The notes under the pieces: model-generated
Seen by the model: the letters and a program-made list of their open reading frames with translations, nothing else
Told to the model about the DNA's origin: nothing
Database searches by the model: none
From: Mycolicibacterium parafortuitum
Lineage (GTDB): Bacteria > Actinomycetota > Actinomycetes > Mycobacteriales > Mycobacteriaceae
NCBI RefSeq assembly: GCF_002086815.1
Contig: NZ_MVID01000032.1
Location: forward strand, 1 to 64,000
Direction of reading: 5' to 3'
Length of the DNA stretch: 64,000 bases
Part shown: positions 42,532 through 55,686 of the stretch, piece by piece
How the letters are laid out: each line of letters starts with the position of its first letter
Position numbering within the stretch: the first letter of the stretch is position 1
Translations under genes and position numbers: made by a program

Positions 42532-43908
42532 GTGCTCCCCAACGCGCCGGTCAACGGCCACGTGTCCCACTGGTTCGACGGGCTGCCGATCAGCCGCGCG
42601 CCGCTGCCGGGCAGCCGCGACGCGGACGTGTGCATCGTCGGCGCCGGCTACACCGGGTTGTGGACCGCGTACTACCTCAAACGCGCCGACCCGTCGCTGC
42701 GCATCGTCGTGTTGGAGGCGCGGTTCGCCGGCTACGGCGCGTCGGGCCGCAACGGCGGCTGGTTGTCGGGACTGGTCCCCGCCGAGCGCGACCGGATGGC
42801 CCGCAGGCACGGCCGTGACGGGGTGGTCGCGTGGCAGCGCGCCCTCAACGACGCCGTCGACGAGGTGATCGCGGTCGCGGCCGAGGAAGGCATCGACGCG
42901 GGCATCGTCAAGGGCGGCACCCTGGAGATCGCCCGCAACCCCGCCCAGGCCCGCCGGCTGGCCGCCGCCGCCGAGGAGGAACGCCGCTGGGGCGTCGACG
43001 GCATCACAGAACTCACCGGAGACGAAGCGGCGCAACGGATCAACCTCGACGGTGTGGTCGCGGGTTTCCACAACCCGCACTGCGCCCGGATCCAGCCGGC
43101 CCAGCTGGCCCGCGGGCTCGCGGACGCGGTCGAGCGCCTCGGTGTGGTGATCTACGAGCGGACCCCGGTCACCGAGATCGCCGCGGGCGGTGCCACCACC
43201 CCGTGGGGTGTCGTCAGCGCGCCGGTCGTGCTGCGCGCCACCGAGGGATTCACCACCCGGCTGCCCGGGCTGAAACGCCGCTGGCTGCCGATGAACAGCT
43301 CGATGATCGCGACCGAGCCTGTGCCCGAACATCTTTGGGACAGCATCGGATGGCACGGCAGGGAAACCCTTGGCGACACCGCGCACGGCTTCTTCTACGC
43401 CCAGCGCACCGTCGACGACCGGATCGCGATCGGTGGGCGCAGTGTGCCGTACCGGTTCGGGTCCCGGCTGGACCGGGACGGCCGGGTGCCCGACGCGACG
43501 ATCAAGAGGCTCGGTGCGACCTTGTATTCGATCCTGCCGCAGGTCGCGTCGGTTCCGATCGCCCACGCATGGTGCGGGGTGCTCGCGGTGCCGCGCGACT
43601 GGGCCGCGACCGTCGACTTCGACCGGGCCAGCGGGCTCGGCTGGGCCGGCGGCTACGTCGGCCACGGCGTCACCGCGACCAACCTCGCCGGCCGCACGCT
43701 GACCGACCTGGTGCTCGGACGCGACACCGAGTCGACCCGGCTGCCGTGGGTCGGGCACGAATCCAGGGACTGGGAGCCCGAACCGCTGCGCTGGATCGGC
43801 GTGCGCGGGCTGTACCTGGCGTACAAGGCCGCCGACTGGCACGAGGCCCGTGGGACGAAGCGCACGTCGCCGTTCGCCGTCGCCGCCGACCGGATCGCGG
43901 GGCGTTGA
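42532..43908 (+). CDS. FAD-dependent amine/amino-acid oxidase family oxidoreductase
   Basis: This protein of about 458 residues has the FAD motif VCIVGAGYTGLWTAYYLKRADPSLRIVVLEA, GASGRNGGWLSGL, and a C-terminal GWAGGYVGHGVTATNLAGRTL segment typical of DAO-fold (PuuB/glycine oxidase-like) proteins. The C-terminus has an extra stretch of about 50 residues (ESRDWEPEPLRWIGVRGLYLAY). It probably oxidises an amine or N-methyl group. The GTG at 42532 is preferred; the open frame goes back to 42355 but overlaps the SDR gene. The DUF427 gene follows 8 nt downstream. Confidence 0.85.
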   Translation: MLPNAPVNGHVSHWFDGLPISRAPLPGSRDADVCIVGAGYTGLWTAYYLKRADPSLRIVVLEARFAGYGASGRNGGWLSGLVPAERDRMARRHGRDGVVAWQRALNDAVDEVIAVAAEEGIDAGIVKGGTLEIARNPAQARRLAAAAEEERRWGVDGITELTGDEAAQRINLDGVVAGFHNPHCARIQPAQLARGLADAVERLGVVIYERTPVTEIAAGGATTPWGVVSAPVVLRATEGFTTRLPGLKRRWLPMNSSMIATEPVPEHLWDSIGWHGRETLGDTAHGFFYAQRTVDDRIAIGGRSVPYRFGSRLDRDGRVPDATIKRLGATLYSILPQVASVPIAHAWCGVLAVPRDWAATVDFDRASGLGWAGGYVGHGVTATNLAGRTLTDLVLGRDTESTRLPWVGHESRDWEPEPLRWIGVRGLYLAYKAADWHEARGTKRTSPFAVAADRIAGR

Positions 43909-43916
43909 ATGGAGTC

Positions 43917-44309
43917 ATGACCGAACACCCCGCCCACGAATCCCGTGAGCCACGCGAGCCCTCGGCGTCGCATCCCATCACCGTCGTGCCGACCGGCAGG
44001 CACGTGGTGGTCCGCGTCAACGGCGAGACCGTCGCCGAGACCGACTCGGCGCTGACCCTGCAGGAAGCCAGCTATCCTGCCGTGCAATACATCCCGCTCT
44101 CGGACGTGGTGGCGGGCCGGCTCACCTCCAGCGACACCACGTCGTACTGCCCGTACAAGGGCGACGCCGGCTACTTCCACGTCACCGCAGGTGGGAGCAC
44201 CGTCGAGGACGCGGTCTGGACCTACCGTGACCCGTATCCGGCCGTCGCGGAGATCGCCGGGTACGTCGCGTTCTATCCGGACAAGGCCGACGTCACCGTC
44301 GACGCCTAA
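43917..44309 (+). CDS. DUF427 protein, Rv0140-like
   Basis: This 130-residue protein has a single DUF427 beta-rich domain: HVVVRVNGETVAETDSALTLQE, PAVQYIPLSDV, TSSDTTSYCPYKGDAGYFHV and WTYRDPYPAVAEIAGYVAFYPDK. The conserved CPYKG motif is present. The biochemical role of the family is unknown. ATG at 43917 follows GGAG, 8 nt after the FAD oxidase stop. It matches Rv0140 in the syntenic block. Confidence 0.9.
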   Translation: MTEHPAHESREPREPSASHPITVVPTGRHVVVRVNGETVAETDSALTLQEASYPAVQYIPLSDVVAGRLTSSDTTSYCPYKGDAGYFHVTAGGSTVEDAVWTYRDPYPAVAEIAGYVAFYPDKADVTVDA

Positions 44310-44318
44310 CCTGGCGTG

Positions 44319-45227
44319 ATGCCCCGTACGGCCAGCGTCGTGTTCCCCGGGCCGGCCAATCCGGGCTGGACGCTGTCCCCGCTGCGCCGTGGCCGGGCCG
44401 ACCCGTGCTACCACGACGCCGCCGACGGCTCGATCTGGCGGACCAGCCTGATGCGCAGCGGACCGGTCACCGCGCGGATCAGCCGCAGCGCGCCCGGCGT
44501 CGTCGACTGCGAAGCGTGGGGACCGGGAGCCGCCGAGTTCATCGACACCCTGCCCGCGTTGCTCGGCGCCGACGACGACGCCGGTTTCGCGCCCGACGAA
44601 CCGACGGTCGCGCGGGCGGCGGCGAAGGCGCCGCACCTGCGGCTGGGACGCACCGGGCGGGTGTTGGAGGCGCTGATCCCGGCGATCCTGGAGCAGCGCG
44701 TCGTCGGCAAGGACGCCCGCCGCGCCTGGCGCCAGCTGGTCACCGAGTACGGCGCCCCGGCGCCCGGCCCCGCGCCCGCCCACCTGCGGACTCCGCCCAC
44801 CCCCGAGGCGTGGCGACGGATCCCGTCGTGGAAATTCCACCTCGCGAACGTCGACCCCGGCCGGGCCCGCACGGTGGTCGGCTGCGCCCAGCGTGCCGAT
44901 GCGCTGGAACGGCTGGTCACCCGCACACCCGAGGCCGCGCGCACCGCGATGATGTCGCTGCCGGGCGTCGGGATCTGGACGGCCGCCGAGACCGCGCAGC
45001 GGGCGTTCGGCGACGCCGACGCACTCTCGGTCGGCGATTACCACCTGGCCAAGATGGTCGGGTGGACCCTGCTCGGGCATCCGATCGACGACGCCGAGAT
45101 GGTGGAGCTTTTGGAACCGCTGCGACCGCACCGCCACCGCGCGGTGCGTCTGCTGGAGGTCAGCGGCATGATGCTGCACCCCCGCTTCGGGCCGCGGCTG
45201 TCGATCCCGCGGCTCGCCGATCTGTGA
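44319..45227 (+). CDS. DNA-3-methyladenine glycosylase II-like protein (AlkA family)
   Basis: This 302-residue protein has a helix-hairpin-helix-GPD glycosylase domain in the second half: ILEQRVVGKDARRAWRQLV, then MMSLPGVGIWTAAETAQRAFGDADALSVGDYHL, with HhH (LPGVGIWTA) and the catalytic Asp in SVGDYHL. It removes alkylated bases from DNA. An N-terminal domain of about 90 residues replaces the AlkA N-domain. It lies 9 nt downstream of DUF427; GTG 44316 is an alternative start. Confidence 0.87.
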   Translation: MPRTASVVFPGPANPGWTLSPLRRGRADPCYHDAADGSIWRTSLMRSGPVTARISRSAPGVVDCEAWGPGAAEFIDTLPALLGADDDAGFAPDEPTVARAAAKAPHLRLGRTGRVLEALIPAILEQRVVGKDARRAWRQLVTEYGAPAPGPAPAHLRTPPTPEAWRRIPSWKFHLANVDPGRARTVVGCAQRADALERLVTRTPEAARTAMMSLPGVGIWTAAETAQRAFGDADALSVGDYHLAKMVGWTLLGHPIDDAEMVELLEPLRPHRHRAVRLLEVSGMMLHPRFGPRLSIPRLADL

Positions 45228-45306
45228 CCTCGACGTCACCGGTGGTTATCTGCCCACAGCCCCGGGTACCCGGGCCGGGACAGTCGATCGTGCGAAGGAG
45301 CAATCT

Positions 45307-45852
45307 ATGACTGCGTTCACCGTTCCCGGCCTCACCGACAAGCAGGGAGCCGAAGTCGCCGAGCTGCTGCAGAAAGCGCTCAGCAGGTACAACGACCTGC
45401 ATCTGACGCTCAAGCATGTCCACTGGAATGTGGTGGGCCCCAACTTCATCGGCGTCCACGAGATGATCGACCCGCAGGTCGAGCTCGTCCGCGGATACGC
45501 CGACGAAGCAGCCGAACGGATCGCCGCGCTGGGCGCCGCACCGTTGGGTACCCCCGGCGCGATCATCAAAGACCGCACCTGGGACGACTACTCGGTCAAC
45601 CGCGACACCGTGCAGGCCCATCTGGCCGCCCTCGACCTCGTGTACACCGGCGTGATCGAGGACACCAGGAAGTCCATCGAGCGCATCGGTGAGCTCGACC
45701 CGGTGTCGGAGGACATGCTGATCGGGCACGCCGCGGAGCTGGAGAAGTTCCAGTGGTTCGTGCGGGCGCACCTGGAGAACTCCGGTGGCCAGCTGGCCAA
45801 CGCGGGCGCCGACACCGAGAAGGGCGCGGCCGCGAAGGCCAAGAAGAGCTGA
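45307..45852 (+). CDS. dps: Dps ferritin-like DNA-protection protein
   Basis: This 181-residue protein is the dodecameric ferroxidase that stores iron and shields DNA from peroxide. The ferroxidase-site motif HLTLKHVHWNVVGPNFIGVHEMIDPQVELVRGYADEAAER is complete. The C-terminal tail (ENSGGQLANAGADTEKGAAAKAKKS) is Lys-rich, as in M. smegmatis Dps1, where the tail binds DNA. The start is fixed by AAGGAG. A hairpin terminator follows. Confidence 0.96.
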   Translation: MTAFTVPGLTDKQGAEVAELLQKALSRYNDLHLTLKHVHWNVVGPNFIGVHEMIDPQVELVRGYADEAAERIAALGAAPLGTPGAIIKDRTWDDYSVNRDTVQAHLAALDLVYTGVIEDTRKSIERIGELDPVSEDMLIGHAAELEKFQWFVRAHLENSGGQLANAGADTEKGAAAKAKKS

Positions 45853-45906
45853 GCCGCCAAGGCGACTGAGACTGCCGTCGGGGAGTGAACCGGCCCTAAC
45901 CGGGTG

Positions 45907-45924
45907 GCCGGGGAACTCCCCGGC
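45907..45924. terminator. Hairpin terminator between dps and thioesterase gene
   Basis: GCCGGGG and CCCCGGC pair around AACT, 55 nt after the dps stop and 18 nt past the end of the convergent thioesterase gene. It may serve both strands. Confidence 0.6.
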
Positions 45925-45941
45925 GGTATCTCTGTGCGGGG

Positions 45942-46745
45942 TCAGCGGTACGCGGTCAGCCGCGCGATCAGCGCCACCCGGCCGTCGCGGCCCACCGCCT
46001 CCGCTTCGGCCACACCGCTGCTGCGGCCGAGGTGGGAATGCCTGGCCCGGTAGTGGGCCTCCCCGCCGCCGTGGAACGGCCGCAGGAAGTTCACCCGCAG
46101 CGATGCCGTGCGGTACGCGGGCCCCGACGGGTCCCGGTTCACCGCCGCCGAGCCCACCAGTTCCAGCCCCATCGACGACACGCCGCCGTGTACCGCCCCG
46201 ACACTGTTGTTCAGCACGGGATCGTCGCCCTGCACCAACACCGTTGCGGCGCCGCCGGTTTCGCCCACGCTGACCGTCATCAGATCGCGCAGCTCGGGCC
46301 CGGGCAGTGAACCGCCGGGCTCGGTCGGCCAGGACGCCAGCGTCGCCGGCACGGTGATGTAGAACGACCGGACCGTCGCCGTCGCGACGGTGTGGTCGCC
46401 GATGGCGAGTTCGCAGGTGCCCAGCGCGGCGACGCCCTGGCCGCCCAGCGGGCGCGCCACCCCGACCACCGTCGCGTCACCGGCGGCGGCGATGACGTCG
46501 GCGGCGTCCGGGGCGACCTCCAGCGACAGTTCGCTGGAGACGGTCCACTGGTCGGGTCCGCGCCGGGCGTGGTTGATCAGGCCGCCGATGTGGTCGACCA
46601 GCATCGCCATCGGTGCGATGGTCGGCGCGCCGGTGACGGGATTGCGCAGCCCTCCGACGGGGATGGACGCGACACAGCGGTCCGCGCCTTCCTCGAACGT
46701 CTCGATCCCGAATCGGCCCAGCGGCGTGTTCAGCGGGTACGGCAT
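45942..46745 (-). CDS. Double-hotdog acyl-CoA thioesterase-like protein (PaaI-type)
   Basis: This 267-residue protein has two hotdog domains. The N-terminal domain has TGAPTIAPMAMLVDHIGGLINHAR; the C-terminal one has the HGG motif VGAVHGGVSSMGLELVGS and the final strand GRSSGVAEAEAVGRDGRVALIARLTAYR. Such proteins hydrolyse acyl-CoA or aromatic-CoA thioesters. The substrate is unknown. It starts at ATG 46745, 31 nt from a GATACCCC palindrome that may regulate it. Confidence 0.85.
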   Translation of the reverse strand: MPYPLNTPLGRFGIETFEEGADRCVASIPVGGLRNPVTGAPTIAPMAMLVDHIGGLINHARRGPDQWTVSSELSLEVAPDAADVIAAAGDATVVGVARPLGGQGVAALGTCELAIGDHTVATATVRSFYITVPATLASWPTEPGGSLPGPELRDLMTVSVGETGGAATVLVQGDDPVLNNSVGAVHGGVSSMGLELVGSAAVNRDPSGPAYRTASLRVNFLRPFHGGGEAHYRARHSHLGRSSGVAEAEAVGRDGRVALIARLTAYR

Positions 46746-46775
46746 CCCTGCAGCCTGCCGCCATCTTGGCGCCGT

Positions 46776-46794
46776 GATACCCCGCTGGGGTATC
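46776..46794. promoter_or_regulatory. Palindrome GATACCCC-GCT-GGGGTATC (CsoR/RicR-like)
   Basis: A perfect 8-bp-arm palindrome lies 31 nt upstream of the thioesterase start. The shape ATACCCC-N3-GGGGTAT is like operators of copper-sensing CsoR/RicR repressors, but no copper gene is adjacent. Confidence 0.5.
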
Positions 46795-46801
46795 TCAGAC
46801 G

Positions 46802-46976
46802 GCAAACTCGTCGCAGCGCAACGGCTTTGGCGACGCGGGGCGTTTGCCAGACCTGCGCCGTCATGGGAAAGGGGCCCTTCAGCGTTCTCTAAGAATCCGG
46901 CAAGTCTTTGCGCAAATCGCCCAGCCTCAGTCGCTGCAGCGCAAACCCTACGTTGGGGATGGTCAGCAAACTTTGC
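46802..46976. promoter_or_regulatory. Array of TTTGC/GCAAA half-sites upstream of gltB
   Basis: Half-sites lie at 46802, 46843, 46907 (TTTGCGCAAA), 46941 and 46966 (GCAAACTTTGC), with one more at 47272. Two are perfect inverted pairs. The motif resembles the RamB consensus (TTTGCAAA-type) of corynebacteria and mycobacteria. The density is well above what a GC-rich sequence should give. Confidence 0.5.
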
Positions 46977-47309
46977 CCCGGCGGCGTCCCAGGTCCCGGC
47001 ATTCCGCCGGCATCGCCGGGCCCGATTTCTTGAAAGCGAAAACGGCGGCGCGGCAACGTTATTCACTTGTGATGTGGACGCCGGCGAATTTTCGCCGCCG
47101 CCGACCCGGCGAACTTAGTTAGGTCGGGCTAAGTTGGCATGTCAGGGGCCTTTTGTCATATCGTTTTCAACACTCGTGGCGCGTGGGAAAAGGGCCGTCG
47201 TTCAGTGCTGCACGAAGGTGCCTCCTCCGCCAGACCGGCTAACACTCTCGGCCTCTGTTGCCCTCCGTAACTTTGCAGCCGAGAAGTGTGCACTCAGAGG
47301 TAGGTGGGA

Positions 47310-51903
<4,594 letters not shown>

Positions 51904-51911
<8 letters not shown>

Positions 51912-53370
51912 TCCGCGCGGCTTCATGAAGGTCACCCACCGCGAGACGCCCAAGCGGCGCCCCGTCGATCTGCGGCTCAAGGACTGGCACGAGGTGTACG
52001 AGGACTTCTCCCTCGACACGCTCAAGGCCCAGGCCGGCCGCTGCATGGACTGCGGTATCCCGTTCTGCCACAACGGTTGCCCGCTGGGTAACCTGATCCC
52101 GGAGTGGAACGACCTGGTCCGCACCGACCGCTGGCGCGACGCGATCGAGCGGTTGCACGCGACCAACAACTTCCCGGAGTTCACCGGCCGGCTGTGTCCG
52201 GCGCCGTGCGAGGGCTCGTGCGTGCTCGGCATCAACCAGGATCCGGTGACCATCAAGCAGGTCGAGGTCGAGATTATCGACAAGGCCTTCGACGAGGGCT
52301 GGGTGGTCCCGCTCCCGCCGACCAAGCTGACCGGCAAGACCGTCGCGGTCGTCGGCTCGGGACCCGCGGGGTTGGCTGCGGCACAGCAGCTCACCCGGGC
52401 CGGGCACAAGGTCACGGTGTTCGAGCGTGACGACCGCATCGGCGGTCTGCTGCGCTACGGCATCCCCGAGTTCAAGATGGAGAAGCGCCACATCGACCGT
52501 CGCCTCGACCAGATGCGGGCCGAGGGAACGGAATTCCGCACCGGCGTGAACGTCGGGGTGGACATCACCGCGGCGCAGCTGCGTTCGGAGTTCGACGCGG
52601 TGGTGCTCGCCGGCGGCGCGACCGCGCGCCGGGATCTGCCGATCCCCGGCCGTGAGCTCGAAGGCATCTACCAGGCGATGGAGTACCTGCCGTGGGCCAA
52701 CCGCGTGCAGCTCGGCGATCCCGTCATCGACGAGGACGGCCAGCCGCCGATCACGGCCAAGGGCAAAAAGGTCATCATCATCGGCGGCGGGGACACCGGC
52801 GCCGACTGCCTGGGCACCGCGAACCGTCAGGGTGCGGCCAGCGTGCACCAGTTCGAGATCATGCCTCGGCCGCCCGAGACGCGTGCGGACTCGACGCCGT
52901 GGCCGACCTACCCGCTGATGTTCCGCGTCACGTCTGCCCACGAAGAGGGTGGCGAGCGCGTGTACTCGGTGAACACCGAGCAGTTCCTCGGAGAGGACGG
53001 CAAGGTCACCAAGCTGCGCGGCCACGAGGTCGAGATGAAGGCGGGCAAGTTCGAGAAGATCGACGGCACCGACTTCGAGATGGACGCCGACCTGGTGCTC
53101 CTGGCGATGGGCTTCACGGGTCCGGAGCGCGAGGGGCTGCTGACCGATCTCGGGGTGGAGTTCAGCGAGCGCGGCAACGTCTCGCGGGATTCCGTGTTCG
53201 CGACGACGGTGCCCGGTGTCTACGTTGCCGGTGATATGGGTCGCGGACAGTCGCTGATCGTGTGGGCGATCGCGGAGGGCCGTGCGGCGGCGTCAGCGGT
53301 GGACAAGTACCTGATGGGGAGCACGGCGCTGCCGGCGCCGATCAAGCCGACGGCCGTGCCGCAGCGGTAG
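51904..53370 (+). CDS. gltD: Glutamate synthase small subunit
   Basis: This 488-residue protein passes electrons from NADPH to GltB. An N-terminal domain has two Cys clusters for 4Fe-4S centres (CMDCGIPFCHNGCPLGN and CPAPCEGSC). FAD-binding VAVVGSGPAGLAAAQQL and NADPH-binding VIIIGGGDTGADCLG follow, with the end motif VPGVYVAGDMGRGQSLIVWAI. The start overlaps the gltB stop. It matches Rv3858c. Confidence 0.97.
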
Positions 53371-53390
53371 GGGCTTGCGCGAAGAGCCGA

Positions 53391-53414
53391 TAGGTCCAGC
53401 GGTAGGTCCAGCGG
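53391..53414. repeat. Tandem 12-bp repeat after gltD
   Basis: TAGGTCCAGCGG is repeated back to back and followed by TAGGCC. The 10-mer CAGCGGTAGG, the gltD stop context, is present three times (53362, 53397, 53409). Confidence 0.75.
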
Positions 53415-53584
53415 TAGGCCTCGTCTCGACCCCATCCGTCACACCAGTCACTCCAAAAACATCCGATCATTGATCGGCGTGCCTGCGGAAGTTTGCCGGT
53501 GGCCGGGCGTCTAATGACTTGGTGAGAGGGCTGGGGTAATGTGGCTCCCCGGTTCAGCTATTACGCACCGCAGGAGTAATCGCC

Positions 53585-53725
53585 ATGAGTCGCAGCCCGA
53601 TTACCCGGACAAGGGTGGGTCGAATTGCCTGGACATTGCTACGCCACCCGGTCAAGAGCCGTGAGTATCCCGCCAAAGCCGAACGCCTGATCACCGCGGA
53701 CGAACTGCTCCGCTTCGGCGTCTAG
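53585..53725 (+). CDS. Small basic protein, 46 residues
   Basis: The frame starts at ATG 53585 behind a GCAGGAG site and ends at TAG 53723. It encodes a basic N-terminus (MSRSPITRTRVGRIAWTLLR), a short helix, then HPVKSREYPAKAERL and an acidic end (ITADELLRFGV). It is not in any longer ORF and has good codon use. It is unrecognised by name. It lies alone between gltD and the LLM oxidoreductase gene. Confidence 0.55.
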   Translation: MSRSPITRTRVGRIAWTLLRHPVKSREYPAKAERLITADELLRFGV

Positions 53726-53800
53726 CGAACTCGTCCCGGCTGTTTCGACGCCTGGCCGGCGGCGGAATGGGTGGTTTGCCGAACCGTTATCGTTTCGTGA

Positions 53801-54664
53801 TCAGCCGCGGGCGTCGCCGTCCAGCAGCCCGGAGGACCCGATCTTTTCGGCCAGCGGTTCCAGGACCGAGGGATCGTAGGGCGGTGGCAGATAGATGATC
53901 GCGAGGTCCAGACCCTCCTCACCGAGTGCGGCCGCTTCGGCGATCACCTTGTCGATGTCGTGGTCCTGGTCGAGGCGCACATGGGCTGACAGCGTGATCT
54001 CTTTCGGGTCCCGGCCGATGTCGGCGCAGTGCCCGGCGAGCACGTCGCGCTTGCGGGCGAACTCCTCCGGGGTGCCGCCGACGAAGTTCCAGTGGTCGGC
54101 GTACTGGGCGGTGATCCGCAGCGTGCGCTTCTCGCCGCTGCCGCCGATACAGATCGGCGGATGGGGCTGCTGCGGGCCTTTCGGCTCGTTGCGGGCGTCC
54201 TTGAGTTGGTAGAACTTGCCGTCGAACGTCGTCGTCTCCTGGGACAGCAGCCCCCGCAGCACCTGGCAGGCCTCCTCGAAGCGGTCGAAGCGCTCCTTGA
54301 TGCTGCCCAGTTCGATGCCGTAGGCGCCTGATTCCTCCTCGTTCCAGCCGGCGCCGATGCCGAGCTCGAGACGGCCGTTGGACACGATGTCCAGCGCCGA
54401 CGCCATGTTGGCCAGCACCGCGGGGTGCCGGTAGTGGATGCCGGTGACGAGCACTCCGACGCGCAGTCGCGTGGTCGCCTGGGCCAGCGCGGTCAGCGTG
54501 GTCCATCCCTCCAGGCACGGACCGGTGGAGTCGGAGAAGATCGGGTAGAAGTGGTCGAAGGTCCAGCCCGATTCGAAGACGTCGATGTCGTCGGCGGTCT
54601 TCCAGATCTCGAGCATGTCGGGCCAGGTGGTGTTCTGCGGTGATGTCTTGAACGCGAATCTCAC
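53801..54664 (-). CDS. LLM-class F420-dependent oxidoreductase
   Basis: This 287-residue TIM-barrel protein of the luciferase-like family has FESGWTFDHFYPIFSD, LRVGVLVTGIHYRHPAVLANMASALDIVSNGRLELGIGAGWNEEE and PICIGGSGEKRTLRITAQYADHWNF. The Ser/Gly-rich and AGWN segments are typical of F420-using members. The substrate is unknown. GTG 54664 gives the family N-terminus (RFAFKTSPQNTTWPDM). It is divergent from the TIGR03086 gene by 46 bp. Confidence 0.88.
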   Translation of the reverse strand: MRFAFKTSPQNTTWPDMLEIWKTADDIDVFESGWTFDHFYPIFSDSTGPCLEGWTTLTALAQATTRLRVGVLVTGIHYRHPAVLANMASALDIVSNGRLELGIGAGWNEEESGAYGIELGSIKERFDRFEEACQVLRGLLSQETTTFDGKFYQLKDARNEPKGPQQPHPPICIGGSGEKRTLRITAQYADHWNFVGGTPEEFARKRDVLAGHCADIGRDPKEITLSAHVRLDQDHDIDKVIAEAAALGEEGLDLAIIYLPPPYDPSVLEPLAEKIGSSGLLDGDARG

Positions 54665-54710
54665 CCTGTCAAGGGTAGGCCGATGAGTTGTGAGCTTCCT
54701 GGTGGTCGGT

Positions 54711-55289
54711 ATGGGCATGATCGATATGACGGCATCCTGTGCGGCGGTCTCCCGGTTGTTGGGCCAGGTGAACGATGACCAACTCGGTGCGGCGACCCCG
54801 TGTGCGGAGATGAACCTGGGCGCCCTCGTCGCCCACATCGGCGGGCTGGCACTCGCTTTCGAAGCGGCGGCGCGCAAGGACTTCGGTCCGCTGACCGACA
54901 CCCCTCCCGAGATCGTCGACGCCCCGGAGCCTGACTGGCGCCAGACCTATCCCGCGCGTCTTGCCGCGCTGGCCGCGGCGTGGCGTGAGCCCGGGGCGTG
55001 GCAGGGGATGTCGCGCGCCGGGAGCGTGGACTTCCCGGCCGACGTCGGCGGCATGATCGCGCTGACCGAGGTCGTCGTGCACGGCTGGGACCTTGCGGTG
55101 TCGGCGGGTCTGGATTACGACGCGCCGGGGGAGGAGACGTTGGCGGCCGTGCACGGCCACGTCGCAACCTTCACCGCGGAACCGATTGAGGGGTTGTTCG
55201 GCCCAGCCGTGCCGGTACCCGAGCACGCACCTCTGCTCGACCGGGTGGTCGGGCTGACCGGGCGCGATCCCGGCCGACCTATCGGATAG
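54711..55289 (+). CDS. TIGR03086-family DinB/maleylpyruvate-isomerase-like protein
   Basis: This protein of about 192 residues has a four-helix DinB-like fold: SCAAVSRLLGQVNDDQLGAATPC, LGALVAHIGGLALAFEAAA and ALTEVVVHGWDLAVSAGLDYDAPGE. The conserved histidines (LVAHI, VVVHGWDLA) form the usual metal site. Members may be mycothiol-dependent S-transferases or isomerases. The start is uncertain (ATG 54711 or 54717; GTG 54690 is earlier). Confidence 0.78.
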   Translation: MGMIDMTASCAAVSRLLGQVNDDQLGAATPCAEMNLGALVAHIGGLALAFEAAARKDFGPLTDTPPEIVDAPEPDWRQTYPARLAALAAAWREPGAWQGMSRAGSVDFPADVGGMIALTEVVVHGWDLAVSAGLDYDAPGEETLAAVHGHVATFTAEPIEGLFGPAVPVPEHAPLLDRVVGLTGRDPGRPIG

Positions 55290-55362
55290 GCGCCACCAGC
55301 GACATCAGTTCGGTCCCATCGTCGGACAGCTGGACCAGCGTGCGCCCGACGCGCCGGATTCG

Positions 55363-55686
55363 TCACAGGTGGCACTGCCCGCCGACCTGCTTGCCCGTCA
55401 GGTAGTCCGTGTTCTCGTAGTTGGCCGCGGCAGTGGTGAGTTTCGCCGACAGCTCGGTCGATTTCTGGAACAGTCTGGTGCCCAATTCGTTTCGGGCGTC
55501 ATCGGCTGACGACATCGCCGCACTCGTCGCGGCGCACACCAGCCCGTGGGTGTGCAGGATCGATGCCGCGGCAGGGGCTGCGGCCCGGTTCGCGCCGGTG
55601 AGTTGGTCTGCGGCGTGCCGATGTTGTTTGGCGAGATGGCCGAGGTGGCAGGTCAGCACGTTGAGGTTGCGTTCGGGGTTGGTCAT
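55363..55686 (-). CDS. EspC/EspF-like type VII secretion substrate
   Basis: This 107-residue helical protein is likely secreted by an ESX system. It has two helices with a central AAATSAAMSSADDARNELG turn and, near the C-terminus, the secretion motif YxxxD (Tyr90 to Asp94, YENTD). It begins inside the stop of the EspA-like gene (ATGA), so the two proteins are translated as a pair. No esx, eccD or espG genes are in the window, so the exporting ESX system is elsewhere. Confidence 0.78.
   Translation of the reverse strand: MTNPERNLNVLTCHLGHLAKQHRHAADQLTGANRAAAPAAASILHTHGLVCAATSAAMSSADDARNELGTRLFQKSTELSAKLTTAAANYENTDYLTGKQVGGQCHL

Larger units (their letters stand above)
46746..47309. other. 564-bp intergenic region between thioesterase and gltB
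   Basis: No convincing gene lies here; the longest small frame with a start near a ribosome-binding site is about ten codons (46864). The region is rich in symmetry. It holds GATACCCC-GCT-GGGGTATC, a cluster of TTTGC/GCAAA half-sites and an AACTTAG/CTAAGTT inverted repeat (47112-47135). A GC dip between 47090 and 47190 is the likely gltB promoter. Confidence 0.6.

Noticed and set aside
46864..46893. Ten-codon frame (ATG to TAA) in the gltB upstream region
   Set aside because: Too short, no clear ribosome-binding site, no supporting context.
47112..47135. Inverted repeat AACTTAG/CTAAGTT as an IdeR iron box
   Set aside because: It departs from the 19-bp IdeR consensus in the centre and spacing; kept only as a generic inverted repeat in the gltB leader.
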